DNA from: JBKBIP01 sp046297495
GTDB lineage: Bacteria; Planctomycetota; Planctomycetia; Gemmatales; Gemmataceae
Assembly (NCBI GenBank): GCA_046297495.1
Contig: JBKBIP010000020.1
Location: forward strand, 1 to 64,000
Length of the DNA stretch: 64,000 nucleotides
Reading direction: 5' to 3'
Shown: piece by piece, positions 1-8,678 of the stretch
Layout: the number at the start of each line of letters is the position of its first letter
Position numbering within the stretch: the stretch's first letter is position 1
Program-made: the position numbers and the translations under genes
Notes under the pieces: generated by a model
Told to the model about the DNA's origin: nothing
The model's database searches: none
The model's input: only the letters and a program-made list of their open reading frames with translations

Positions 1-10
1 GGCCGGTGCA

Positions 11-1462
11 TTGAACCCAAAAAATACGGAAGATCATACACCCACGGCACGGAGCGATCGTTGGGTGAAGATCATTCTCTTGGTCGCCAGTCTTGTGACA
101 CTGGTTTTCCTGGTCGCTGCCATGGTACGGGAAAACTTCCTAACTGACTGGCGGAGCCACCAACGACATTACCGTCAACTATTGGAGAAATCCGATGACG
201 AAAGACAGCGGCAACTCGCGCAGTCATTCCAGATCGAGTTACGGCAAATTGATTTGCCGCAATTTAACACAGTGGATCGGTGCGTGACTTGCCATGTTGG
301 GATAGATAATCCAGCAATGGCTCAGCAACCGAATCCGTACCGCTATCATCACGGTGATTTCTTGAAGTGGCATCCACCCGAGAAATACGGTTGCACGGTT
401 TGTCATCGAGGCCAAGGCTCGGCAACGACATTTCATGAAGCGACAGCCATCGAGGAGTACTGGGATTATCCCCTACTTCCCGTGCATCTAACACAAGCTA
501 GTTGCGGCGCCTGTCATGCTCCCGATTCGCCGCTTATGGCTAAGCACGCTCCCAAGTTAGCTCATGGACGCCAATTATTTTTAGATCGTGGCTGTCAAAG
601 CTGCCACAAATTGGGAGACGTCGGCGGTCAGCTTGGCCCTGTCCTGGATAACGAAGGATTAAAAATTAAGCACCAGTTGCCGATGGCCCACGTCCAGGGA
701 GATCGAACGTTAGTCAATTGGTTGCAGCAGCATTTTGACAATCCACAGCACATCGTCCCTGGTAGTCAGATGCGGCCACCCCGTCTGACAGCGGCAGAAA
801 ATGAAGCACTGACCGTTTACATGATCAGTTTACAAGATCGTGATTGGCCCAAGAATTACTACCCTGCCGACCAGGTTGCCGCCTGGAATCGGGAACTGCA
901 CGAAAAGACCACCGATCCCGTTATCCTATACAATCGCTTTTGCGTGAACTGCCACGGGGATGGGACGTATAGCCAATGGGATCGTTTCTTCAACCGTTTT
1001 GTTCCGGCAATTCGTGGACCTGGATTGCGGGCGGTGGCGGATAGCGACTACTTGCGAACCGCCATTGATCAGGGACGACCAGGAACACTCATGCCAGCTT
1101 GGAATAAACAGGCGGGAGGACTGACTGCCGAACAAGTGGATGCGTTGGTGACATACCTCAAGTCGGGGGACGGCAAATCACTACAAGTACTTCGACCTCC
1201 GCCCACCGCGCTTGAATCCGGTAATGCCAATCGCGGCAGCGAATTATTCATCCAACACTGTGCTGGTTGTCATAGTAAACTCGCACCGAATCTCGGCAAT
1301 CCCGTCTTTCAGAGATCGGCCAGCAACAAATTTCTTGCTCTGACTATTGTGAACGGTCGTATAGACGCGGCCATGCCTGCATTTCAGGGTCCAGGTGCGG
1401 CGGGACTGACTGATGATGAAATACGAGACGTGATTGCCCATATTCGTTCACTCAGGAAATGA
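11..1462 (+). CDS. Membrane-anchored hexaheme cytochrome c
   Basis: Probable electron-transfer partner of the molybdoenzyme encoded just downstream, on the periplasmic face of the membrane. Reading from the TTG at 11 gives 483 residues: a hydrophobic anchor at about 19-39, then six CxxCH heme-binding motifs at residues 91-95, 128-132, 165-169, 195-199, 311-315 and 417-421. The last three lie in monoheme cytochrome c-like domains, each followed by a possible Met ligand in a TLMPAW- or AAMPAF-type stretch. The reading frame is open to the left edge (GCC GGT GCA precede the TTG), so the true start may lie outside the window. The gap of 60 bases to the next gene and the shared low-GC codon use suggest one operon. 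Family assignment to multiheme cytochrome c is secure; the redox partner is inferred from position. Confidence 0.85.
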   Translation: MNPKNTEDHTPTARSDRWVKIILLVASLVTLVFLVAAMVRENFLTDWRSHQRHYRQLLEKSDDERQRQLAQSFQIELRQIDLPQFNTVDRCVTCHVGIDNPAMAQQPNPYRYHHGDFLKWHPPEKYGCTVCHRGQGSATTFHEATAIEEYWDYPLLPVHLTQASCGACHAPDSPLMAKHAPKLAHGRQLFLDRGCQSCHKLGDVGGQLGPVLDNEGLKIKHQLPMAHVQGDRTLVNWLQQHFDNPQHIVPGSQMRPPRLTAAENEALTVYMISLQDRDWPKNYYPADQVAAWNRELHEKTTDPVILYNRFCVNCHGDGTYSQWDRFFNRFVPAIRGPGLRAVADSDYLRTAIDQGRPGTLMPAWNKQAGGLTAEQVDALVTYLKSGDGKSLQVLRPPPTALESGNANRGSELFIQHCAGCHSKLAPNLGNPVFQRSASNKFLALTIVNGRIDAAMPAFQGPGAAGLTDDEIRDVIAHIRSLRK

Positions 1463-1522
1463 CAACTACCTATTGTCATGATGGATGGGACGGCAACGAG
1501 CTAAACAGGAGTGGGGGGTACG

Positions 1523-4384
1523 ATGAGCAACTATCAACCTATTTCTCGACGTGGATTCTTAGGATTATTGGGAAGCAGCACGGCAATGCTGTTGGCTGGC
1601 TTACCGGGCTGCTCCCGACGTCAAATCCCTATAGAAGGCACACCGACTGATGCAACCGAATTTGATCCACTTATCACGTACCCGTACCGCAGCTGGGAAG
1701 ACCTCTATCGCCAACAACTCACCTGGGATCGAGTCATTCGGTCCACACATTCAGCGAATTGCACAGGTAGCTGTTCCTGGATGGTTTACGTTAAAGATGG
1801 TGTCATGATTCGAGAGGAACAGGCGTCCGACTACCCGCGGATTAATCAAGACCTCCCGGATTATAACCCGCGCGGTTGTCAAAAGGGGGCCTGCTTTGTG
1901 GAATACGTTTACGGCGCCCAACGCTTGAAGTACCCCCTAATCCGAAAGGGACTGCGCGAGGGAAAGCCGGTGGAACGAGGAAGTGGCTTGTGGGAACGAG
2001 TCAGTTGGGATGAGGCGTTGACCATCATCGCCGAGAGATTACTCGATAACATCTACCACCACGGCCCCGACACCAACACGTTCTTCAGTGTGATACCCGC
2101 AATGAGTCCGGTTAGTTTTGCCGCCGGTTCGCGGTTGTGCCATCTGATTGGTGGAGTTTTTTGTAGTTTCTACGATTGGTACTGTGATTTGCCGCCAGGT
2201 GAACCGATCACCTGGGGCGTGCAGACCGAAGCATGTGAATGTGCAGATTGGTTTAACTCGAAGTACATTATTTTGTGGGGAGCGAATATCGTTCAGACAC
2301 GCATTCCCGATGCTCATTTTGCCTACGAGGCTCGTTACAATGGCGCGAAAATCTGTTGCATCAGTCCGGACTACAACAGCTCCGCCATTCACGCCGACCA
2401 TTTTTTACCAATTCAACCAGGTACGGACGCAATGTTAGCCATGGGACTGGCTCGCCTCCTCATCGAGCGTGGCTGGATGGATCGTTCCTATGTCATTGAA
2501 CAGACCGATTTGCCATTGTTGGTACGCATGGACAATGGCAAATTCTTGCGTGAGTCCGATCTGAAACTTGGCGGCGATACCGAGACGTTCTATTTTTGGG
2601 ACCAACAGACGCAACAAGTAGTCGTTGCTCCTGGTTCAATGGGTATGGTGAAGAAGGACCCCCGCGCCGCGGTTATCCGACTGCAAGGCATCAAGCCGGT
2701 GTTGGAGGGTACTTTTTCCGTTACCTGTGCCGACGGCACTACCATTAAGGTAACCACCGTCTTTGAGTTGCTCCAGAAGGAGTTGCGCGATTATCCCTTG
2801 GTAAAGGTAGCTCAAGTAACGGGTCTGCCAGCGGACGAAATCGAGTTGATGGCGCACGACCTCGGCACCCGCAAACCGGCTATGATTATCCACGGCGCTG
2901 GTACGAATCACTGGTTTCACAACGATTCCGTCACACGCAGTTTTATTTTGCTCATGGCATTGACAGGTAACGTCGGTATCAATGGTGGCGGATTTAACCA
3001 CTACGTCGGCCAAGAGCGGATTTGGCCCGAACATGGATTCAAAACACTCGCGTTTCCGCACGGCCCCAAAAAACAACGCTGGCAAAATACGACACTGTGG
3101 ACCTACATTCACTCAACCAATCGTGATCCCCATCCCTACGGTGGCAAAGCGATCGAGGATTGGATTCGTGAATCGGTAACTCGTGGTTGGATGCCGCTGT
3201 GGCCGAAAAACGATTGGTCCAAGCTGGACAATATCAAGGACCCTCCGCGCAAACCGCGCGCGTTCATCATCTGGCGCGCGAATTACCTCAATCAAGCAAA
3301 GGGTAATGAGTATATTTTTGATTCACTCTGGCAACAACTCGACTTGATCGTCGATATTAACTATCGTATGGATACAACCGCACTATATAGCGACGTTGTT
3401 TTGCCAGCGTCCAGTTATTATGAGAAAACCGATCTCAATTCCACCGATTGTCATAGCTTTATTCATCCTTTCGGAAAAGTTCTGGACCCATTGTTTGAAA
3501 GTAAAACGGATTGGGACATCTTCGCCGCCTTGGCAAAAAAAATCGAGGAGTTGGTTAAAGCACGTGGACTGCTACCATTCGAGGACGTTGATCTGAATTG
3601 GCGTCGGGACTTGAGCCGATTGTACACGGACTGGTCCGCCGATGGACAGTTGGCAACGGATGAGGCAGCATGTGACTTCATTTTAGATCATTCCGCCGAG
3701 ACTAAAGGGATGACCTATCAAAGCCTGACCGAGCAACCGCGCCGTTTCGTGGCCACTGACCCGAAAATATGGACCAGTGACATCGAGGATGGGATCGCCT
3801 ATACACCATTCAAGCATCAGGTGCAACAAAAGAAATCCTGGTGGACGCTCACCGGAAGGCAGCAATTTTACATCGATCATGATTGGTTTCTACAGCTGGG
3901 GGAAGCACTACCAGCATACCAAGAACCTATCCCAGAGGATGACACCAAGTATCCTCTGTACTGGAACACGCCGCACGGTCGATGGTCCATCCATTCCACC
4001 TGGCGCGATCATCGCCACATGCTCCGGTTACAACGTGGTGTCCCCGTTGTTTATATCCACCCTGACGACGCCCAACAACGTGGCATTGAGGATGGGGATT
4101 GGGTGCGCATTCATAATCAAATCGGTCAGACGGTTTGTTTGTGCCAGGTACTTCCTGGTGAAAAACGTGGTCGGCTAACCATGTATCATGGTTGGGAAAA
4201 GTATCTCGGCTTCGCTGATGGCGGTTGGCAAAGCCTGACGTATATAAAAATCAAGCCGACCCAATTGATTGGAGATTATGGGCATCTGAATTTTAAGCTG
4301 AATTACTGGGGGCCAACCGGCAACAATCGGGATATTAAGGTGGAGATTGAAAAATTTAAGGGAGTCCCACCGAATCAAGCGTAA
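1523..4384 (+). CDS. Tat-exported molybdopterin oxidoreductase, NarG/NxrA-like alpha subunit
   Basis: Catalytic subunit of a type II DMSO reductase family enzyme binding bis-MGD molybdenum and one [4Fe-4S] cluster. The N-terminus carries a twin-arginine motif (SRRGFLGLLG) and then LPGC, a possible lipobox, so the enzyme should be periplasmic. The cluster motif HSANCTGSCSW is the NarG form, in which His replaces the first Cys. NPRGCQKGAC follows, and the stretch YDWYCDLPP contains the expected Asp molybdenum ligand. The C-terminal molybdopterin dinucleotide-binding domain is present. At 953 residues it is much shorter than cytoplasmic NarG (about 1,250) and close to exported members such as archaeal pNar, SerA or EbdA. 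ATG 1523 is chosen over GTG 1511 because AGGAG sits 11 bases upstream. Nitrate reduction, nitrite oxidation or another oxyanion substrate cannot be told apart here. Confidence 0.9.
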   Translation: MSNYQPISRRGFLGLLGSSTAMLLAGLPGCSRRQIPIEGTPTDATEFDPLITYPYRSWEDLYRQQLTWDRVIRSTHSANCTGSCSWMVYVKDGVMIREEQASDYPRINQDLPDYNPRGCQKGACFVEYVYGAQRLKYPLIRKGLREGKPVERGSGLWERVSWDEALTIIAERLLDNIYHHGPDTNTFFSVIPAMSPVSFAAGSRLCHLIGGVFCSFYDWYCDLPPGEPITWGVQTEACECADWFNSKYIILWGANIVQTRIPDAHFAYEARYNGAKICCISPDYNSSAIHADHFLPIQPGTDAMLAMGLARLLIERGWMDRSYVIEQTDLPLLVRMDNGKFLRESDLKLGGDTETFYFWDQQTQQVVVAPGSMGMVKKDPRAAVIRLQGIKPVLEGTFSVTCADGTTIKVTTVFELLQKELRDYPLVKVAQVTGLPADEIELMAHDLGTRKPAMIIHGAGTNHWFHNDSVTRSFILLMALTGNVGINGGGFNHYVGQERIWPEHGFKTLAFPHGPKKQRWQNTTLWTYIHSTNRDPHPYGGKAIEDWIRESVTRGWMPLWPKNDWSKLDNIKDPPRKPRAFIIWRANYLNQAKGNEYIFDSLWQQLDLIVDINYRMDTTALYSDVVLPASSYYEKTDLNSTDCHSFIHPFGKVLDPLFESKTDWDIFAALAKKIEELVKARGLLPFEDVDLNWRRDLSRLYTDWSADGQLATDEAACDFILDHSAETKGMTYQSLTEQPRRFVATDPKIWTSDIEDGIAYTPFKHQVQQKKSWWTLTGRQQFYIDHDWFLQLGEALPAYQEPIPEDDTKYPLYWNTPHGRWSIHSTWRDHRHMLRLQRGVPVVYIHPDDAQQRGIEDGDWVRIHNQIGQTVCLCQVLPGEKRGRLTMYHGWEKYLGFADGGWQSLTYIKIKPTQLIGDYGHLNFKLNYWGPTGNNRDIKVEIEKFKGVPPNQA

Positions 4385-4429
4385 ACCAAATCGCTTGGAT
4401 GGTGTCGGGAGTGCTTTCCGGAGGTACCA

Positions 4430-5482
4430 ATGTCACAACATCAATATGCCATGGTCATGGATCTGAACAAATGCCTTGGTTGCCAGACCTGCACCATGGC
4501 CTGCAAGAAGCAATGGACCGACCACGACGGTATGGAGTACATGTACTGGAACAACGTCGAGACCCGTCCCGGCAAAGGGTATCCGCGTGACTGGGATCGC
4601 ATCGGTGGTGGCTTTGACCGTTATGGTAACTTGGAACCGTCTCCACTGCCAGTAGCGGATGATTACGGCAAAGCGTGGGAATATAATTATGAGGATCGAC
4701 TCTTCAACGGCAATCGCCAATCCGTTCAACCCAATGACGCCACGTTAAACTGGGGCCCGAACTGGGACGAGGACCAAGGGGAGTTGAACGGCGCGGACAA
4801 TTTTTATTTTTACTTGCCACGCATCTGTAATCACTGCACTCATCCTGCTTGTGTCGAAGCCTGTACTCGAAAAGCGATTTACAAACGTGAAGAGGACGGC
4901 ATTGTCCTGATCGATGAAGAACGCTGTCGGGGTTATCGCCACTGCATTCAGGCCTGCCCGTACAAGAAAATTTATTACAATGAAGTTCTCGGCAAAAGCC
5001 AGAAATGTATTTTCTGTTACCCGCGATTGGAACGGGGCAAGGTGAATGCTTGCGCTGCTCAATGTCCGGGACGGTTGCGTTTCGTTGGTTTACTTGACGA
5101 TCCGGAATCACCGGTTTACAAGTTGGTCGTTCAATACGAAATCGCCTTGGGACTACTACCCGATCGGGGGACGGGGCCCAATGTGTACTACGTCCCACCG
5201 TTCAATCCACCACGTCACACCAACTACGGGCGAAGCATTTTGGATGATCCGCGAATCCCTTTGGGCTACCTGCGGTATCTATTCGGCCCGCGCGTGGATG
5301 AGGTGCTACGCCGACTGGAAGCGGAGCTGCGCGCCGTCCAAGCCGGTGGTACCAGTGAAATTCTTCAGTTACTTATTGGCCGTGACGAACACACACGCTA
5401 TCGGCTGGTTGATGCCCGCACCATGCGGCCATTCGATGACTCACCCACGCAGTTAATCCAACTAGGGTTGATTCGCCGATAA
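4430..5482 (+). CDS. Four-cluster iron-sulfur beta subunit, NarH-like
   Basis: Electron-transfer subunit that relays electrons between the alpha subunit and heme b. The 350 residues contain four ferredoxin-type Cys groups: CLGCQTCTMAC at residues 15-25, CNHCTHPACVEAC starting at 133, CRGYRHCIQACPYKK, and the pair CIFCYPRLERGK / CAAQCPGRLRFVG. In the third group Tyr occupies the position that is Trp in NarH and Cys in ordinary ferredoxins, which predicts a [3Fe-4S] cluster, as in NarH and related beta subunits. There is no signal peptide, so it should be carried across the membrane with the Tat-bearing alpha subunit. GGAGG lies 6 bases before the ATG. It sits 45 bases after the alpha gene and 31 before the gamma gene. 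Confidence 0.92.
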   Translation: MSQHQYAMVMDLNKCLGCQTCTMACKKQWTDHDGMEYMYWNNVETRPGKGYPRDWDRIGGGFDRYGNLEPSPLPVADDYGKAWEYNYEDRLFNGNRQSVQPNDATLNWGPNWDEDQGELNGADNFYFYLPRICNHCTHPACVEACTRKAIYKREEDGIVLIDEERCRGYRHCIQACPYKKIYYNEVLGKSQKCIFCYPRLERGKVNACAAQCPGRLRFVGLLDDPESPVYKLVVQYEIALGLLPDRGTGPNVYYVPPFNPPRHTNYGRSILDDPRIPLGYLRYLFGPRVDEVLRRLEAELRAVQAGGTSEILQLLIGRDEHTRYRLVDARTMRPFDDSPTQLIQLGLIRR

Positions 5483-5513
5483 GTGTCCGGCCACCCTAAG
5501 GAGAATAACGCTC

Positions 5514-6317
5514 ATGAATAAAGTATATTGTTGGCTTCTGATTAGCACCGTGAGCGCTACGCTGTTTGCCGTACTTTTCTTCCACTGGAATGCTACTTCC
5601 GCAAAGACGACATCGACCCCCGTTTCTTCTTCTCCGCCCGTGCAACACTTTTCGCCCGCGCTGCATCTGAGGATTACGGCAGTAAGTGTTCAGGCCAAGT
5701 CGGACGAATTACTTGATCCAGATCATGTTGTCTGGCAAGAAACATCCGGGACGGCTATGTTGCTCAGTCGGACTCCGCGAATTTATCAGACGGAACCATT
5801 TCAAAATCGGCCGGTACCAGCATGTGAAGTTCGCGCCTTACGTTCCCAAGATAAATTATACTTTCGCTTGCGGTGGGACGATGCCACTAAAAACGCACCG
5901 ACACCGCCGCCAGCGCGCGGCGGCGAGGGTGGCGACCCAAAATTACTCTACAAGCGTCCGACCGGGGCCACGGCTCTATTCGCCGATGCCGCTGCCATTA
6001 TGGCGCCAGAGAATTGGATCGGGCCGCATTTTCCCTCGTTGCTAATGGGGGACCAGCAGTCGCCAGTTCGACTTTATTACTGGAATGCCTCACGCGACGC
6101 CGAAGTGCTGCGCTCTTCCGGTCGGGCCACGCCGCGGCCCATCGGTCAATCAGTGCCATTTCAAGCGCGACATCATGACACTCACTGGGTTTTGGCACTT
6201 GAAATAACGGATGTACCTGACGGCTATCCGTTTGCTGTCGCTCTCTGGGATGGTCAATTTCAGGATCGGGACGGATTGAAATTTTATTCGATCTGGTATG
6301 TACTGACGGGGAATTAA
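5514..6317 (+). CDS. Heme-b gamma subunit, ethylbenzene dehydrogenase-related
   Basis: Probable periplasmic cytochrome b subunit of the molybdoenzyme. The 267 residues start with a signal or anchor segment (about 5-25), then a beta-sandwich-like domain. The segments FADAAAIMAP and LLMGDQQSPVRLYYWNA match the EbdC/DdhC/SerC/NxrC pattern in which a Met (here in LLMGD) can be an axial heme ligand. The segment VALWDGQFQDRDGLKFYSIW near the C-terminus is also typical of this domain. AAGGAG lies 10 bases before the ATG. An Ala/Gly/Pro-rich insertion (PTPPPARGGEGG, about residues 128-139) has a much higher GC content than the rest of the gene. Domain family is confident; the heme ligand is inferred from the family. 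Confidence 0.82.
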   Translation: MNKVYCWLLISTVSATLFAVLFFHWNATSAKTTSTPVSSSPPVQHFSPALHLRITAVSVQAKSDELLDPDHVVWQETSGTAMLLSRTPRIYQTEPFQNRPVPACEVRALRSQDKLYFRLRWDDATKNAPTPPPARGGEGGDPKLLYKRPTGATALFADAAAIMAPENWIGPHFPSLLMGDQQSPVRLYYWNASRDAEVLRSSGRATPRPIGQSVPFQARHHDTHWVLALEITDVPDGYPFAVALWDGQFQDRDGLKFYSIWYVLTGN

Positions 6318-6332
6318 CTGGAGCATGCACAC

Positions 6333-6986
6333 ATGACAACGGCAATGCAATCTTTGGCCCCAGCCCTTGTCGAAGCTCGCCGAGCGGTTTATTGCTTCCT
6401 CCGCGCGGCCCTGGACAAACCGACTACCGAGCAACATGCGTGGTTGGCGAGCGACCGTTTTCGTCGGCAACTAATCGATGTGGCGTCGGTATTCGGTATC
6501 GAGCCGCCGACTGGTGATCTGGTTCCCGATAAATTCCCCGACCATGAGGCGCGGTACCTTGCTTGTTTCGAGGTTGGCTTACCGGAGCCTCCGGTGGTAC
6601 TTTTGGCTAGTCACTATCATCGGCGTGCTCCGGTGACTGCCATTATTCATGAACATAAGCTGTATTACCAATGGTTCGCCGCCAACGGGAGAATGGACAA
6701 TCAGGAACCAGCCGATCATCTACTAAATGAGCTAATTTTTTTGATCCATTTGGATGATTTGTTGCTCAATCCGCGAAGAGATGAGGCATCGGTGGTGCGT
6801 GCCCGTCGTGATTTTGTGCATCGGCATGTTGCACGGTGGGTACCTCATGCCAGCGCGGCGGCCAACGAGAACCATATACCGCATTTGTACCGCACCCTCC
6901 TGGCGATACTGGCCGCGGCTATCGGTCACGACCAGGAACTAACGGAAGAAGCCATCCTGACTATCAATACGGAAGAAAACCAATGA
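6333..6986 (+). CDS. TorD/NarJ-like molybdoenzyme maturation chaperone
   Basis: Cytoplasmic, mostly helical protein of 217 residues that would bind the alpha subunit's Tat leader and hold it until the molybdenum cofactor is inserted. The pattern LVEARRAVYCFLRAALDKPTTEQ at the N-terminus and DHLLNELIFLIHLDDLLL followed by a FVHRHVARWVPH-type segment are characteristic of the TorD/DmsD/NarJ superfamily. It begins 15 bases after the gamma subunit gene, and its stop codon overlaps the next start (ATGA). Every exported molybdoenzyme operon of this class carries such a chaperone, which supports the assignment. Confidence 0.85.
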   Translation: MTTAMQSLAPALVEARRAVYCFLRAALDKPTTEQHAWLASDRFRRQLIDVASVFGIEPPTGDLVPDKFPDHEARYLACFEVGLPEPPVVLLASHYHRRAPVTAIIHEHKLYYQWFAANGRMDNQEPADHLLNELIFLIHLDDLLLNPRRDEASVVRARRDFVHRHVARWVPHASAAANENHIPHLYRTLLAILAAAIGHDQELTEEAILTINTEENQ

Positions 6987-7249
6987 AATCCGTCCTCCCT
7001 TTCACTCGCCAGGATTTTGAGTACCTACTCGCGGAACAGCGCCAACTAGTCCAATTGATTAATGACCTGGAATACCACCTTTATGAGATTGGTGAATCGG
7101 CCTCCCCTGCCGTGAGTAATTGTCAACGAACTGCTGGTACGCTCATCGCTCGGCTCCGCAACCTGTTGTTTCATTTTGATCAGAAACTATTACCTGTACT
7201 AGAATCCCAGTTAGGCGGTGCCTCATCCACGTCAAACCTTAAGCCGTGA
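6983..7249 (+). CDS. Small helical protein of unknown function, last gene of the molybdoenzyme operon
   Basis: An 88-residue protein whose ATG overlaps the stop codon of the chaperone gene by four bases (ATGA), so it is probably translated by coupling. It is predicted to be alpha-helical, with a leucine/glutamine-rich first half (FEYLLAEQRQLVQLINDLEY) and a second helix around RTAGTLIARLRNLLFHFDQ. No signal peptide, membrane segment or Cys motif is visible apart from a single Cys. I do not recognise the family. Position suggests a role in assembly or regulation of the respiratory complex, which is inference only. Codon use matches the genes before it and not those after it. Confidence 0.65.
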   Translation: MKSVLPFTRQDFEYLLAEQRQLVQLINDLEYHLYEIGESASPAVSNCQRTAGTLIARLRNLLFHFDQKLLPVLESQLGGASSTSNLKP

Positions 7250-7388
7250 TTTGTTCAATTGCTGATTTTGACTATTTTTGGCATTCCAATAGCAATTGTT
7301 GAAACGGCATAAGCTGTTATTTGGCAATAATTGAAGCCGTGCCAATGAAACACTTGGCCGATTCCCGCCGCGCTCCGGTTTTCTGGGT

Positions 7389-8558
7389 TCATTCCAACCA
7401 GCTATACGGATAACTTTCATCATCCCATTCCAAGGCTTGCCGCGTTAGGGCCAATGGCTTGATAGTATCGACCATGACGGCCAATTCATCGGTGCGGGTC
7501 ATGTCCTTGCTGGCGGCGATGGTGCCGGGGTGGGGGCCGTGCGGGATGCCGCGCGGGTGGAGCGTGATCGACGCTTCCTCGACGCCGCGCCGGCTGCCAA
7601 ATCGACCGCGGACATAATACAGAACCTCGTCGGCTTGCACGTTGGAATGAGCATAGGGCACTTTAATGGCTTCGGGATGCGTGTCCAGCAGGCGCGGAGC
7701 GAAGGTGCAGACGACGAAACCGGGAGCATCGAATGTTTGATGGATGGGGGGCGGTTGATGGACCGTGCCCGTGATCGGCTCGAAATCGTCGGCGTTAAAG
7801 GTGTAGGGATAAACCATCCCGTCCCAACCGACGACATCGAAGGGATGGTGGGCCAAGGTGTAGCGTGTCAAGCGCCGGCCATCCTTGACCAACACCTGGA
7901 CATCTTCTTCTTTGTCCATCGTCACTAATTCGCTGGGGCCGTGCAAGTCGCGCTCGCCAAACGGCGCTCCCAAGCGCAGCTGGCCATCGGGATTCAGATA
8001 CTTGGCCGGGATGACGAGGTTGCCGGTCGATTCGATGAGCAGCAAATCGGGCTGGACTTTCTCATCAAACTCCAGGCGGTAGGTCGTGGCACGCGGGATG
8101 ACGACGTAATCAACAGGACGAAACGGTAGCACGCCGTACATGGTGTGTAGTTTGCCGGCCCCTTTGTGGATGAAAATGAGTTCATCGGCGGTGGCGTTGC
8201 GGTATAGCTCGATCTGTCGCTGCGTGGGCCGACAGCGGGCGATCAGCACATCGTCATTAAACAGCAGCGGCACCCGGCCACTAATCGGATTGCCAGCGGC
8301 GGGTAGCTGGCCAGTTTGGATGTGATGATGCCGCAATGTCGTCTCCGGCACCAGCTCCAGCGACAAGGCACCGCCATCCTCAACCTTGCGCACGCGCGTC
8401 GGCGGCCGGAGATGGTAGCAGATACTATGCGCCCGGCCAAACCCCGCCGTGGTGATGACTTCCTCGTAATAGATGCCCTCGCCGCGAAAGCCCGGCTCGT
8501 GCCGAAACATAATGTGACGCTTCGGCGGCAGTTTGCCCAATTGTCGATAGGGAAGCAT
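7389..8558 (-). CDS. hmgA: Homogentisate 1,2-dioxygenase
   Basis: Opens the aromatic ring of homogentisate to maleylacetoacetate in tyrosine and phenylalanine breakdown, using non-heme Fe(II). The 389-residue protein has the cupin-type fold sequence of the family. It starts LPYRQLGKLPPKRHIMFR, and near the C-terminus carries the iron-binding stretch PYAHSNVQADEVLYYVRG (His and Glu), followed by RGIPHGPHPG with the last His. GGGAG lies 7 bases before the ATG. It is the last gene of a minus-strand pathway block: the preceding genes on this strand make homogentisate (HPPD) and handle the ring-opened product (FAH family). A maleylacetoacetate isomerase is not seen in the window. Confidence 0.92.
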   Translation of the reverse strand: MLPYRQLGKLPPKRHIMFRHEPGFRGEGIYYEEVITTAGFGRAHSICYHLRPPTRVRKVEDGGALSLELVPETTLRHHHIQTGQLPAAGNPISGRVPLLFNDDVLIARCRPTQRQIELYRNATADELIFIHKGAGKLHTMYGVLPFRPVDYVVIPRATTYRLEFDEKVQPDLLLIESTGNLVIPAKYLNPDGQLRLGAPFGERDLHGPSELVTMDKEEDVQVLVKDGRRLTRYTLAHHPFDVVGWDGMVYPYTFNADDFEPITGTVHQPPPIHQTFDAPGFVVCTFAPRLLDTHPEAIKVPYAHSNVQADEVLYYVRGRFGSRRGVEEASITLHPRGIPHGPHPGTIAASKDMTRTDELAVMVDTIKPLALTRQALEWDDESYPYSWLE

Positions 8559-8600
8559 GGAACGACTCCCTGTTTGTCATTAGCGGTTCACGACCTTCGT

Positions 8601-8653
8601 GGATTGATCGTTTTCGCGCCGTTCCTCGAACTGCCGCGCGAAACGATGAATCC
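8601..8653. repeat. Dispersed hairpin of the GATTCATCG family, copy a
   Basis: Imperfect palindrome lying between the FAH-family and homogentisate dioxygenase genes. The left arm is GGATTGATCGTTTTCGCGC and the right arm GCGCGAAACGATGAATCC, separated by about 16 unrelated bases. The same arms recur between other genes in the window. A folded transcript could attenuate or protect mRNA between these two genes. Confidence 0.7.
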
Positions 8654-8678
8654 AAACAAAGAGACGTGAAACTCTAAA

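Noticed and set aside
5905..5945. GC-rich GCCAGCGCGCGGCGGCGAGGG stretch in the gamma subunit gene as a small insertion element
   Set aside because: It stays in frame and encodes a plain Pro/Gly loop; no target duplication or inverted ends are visible.
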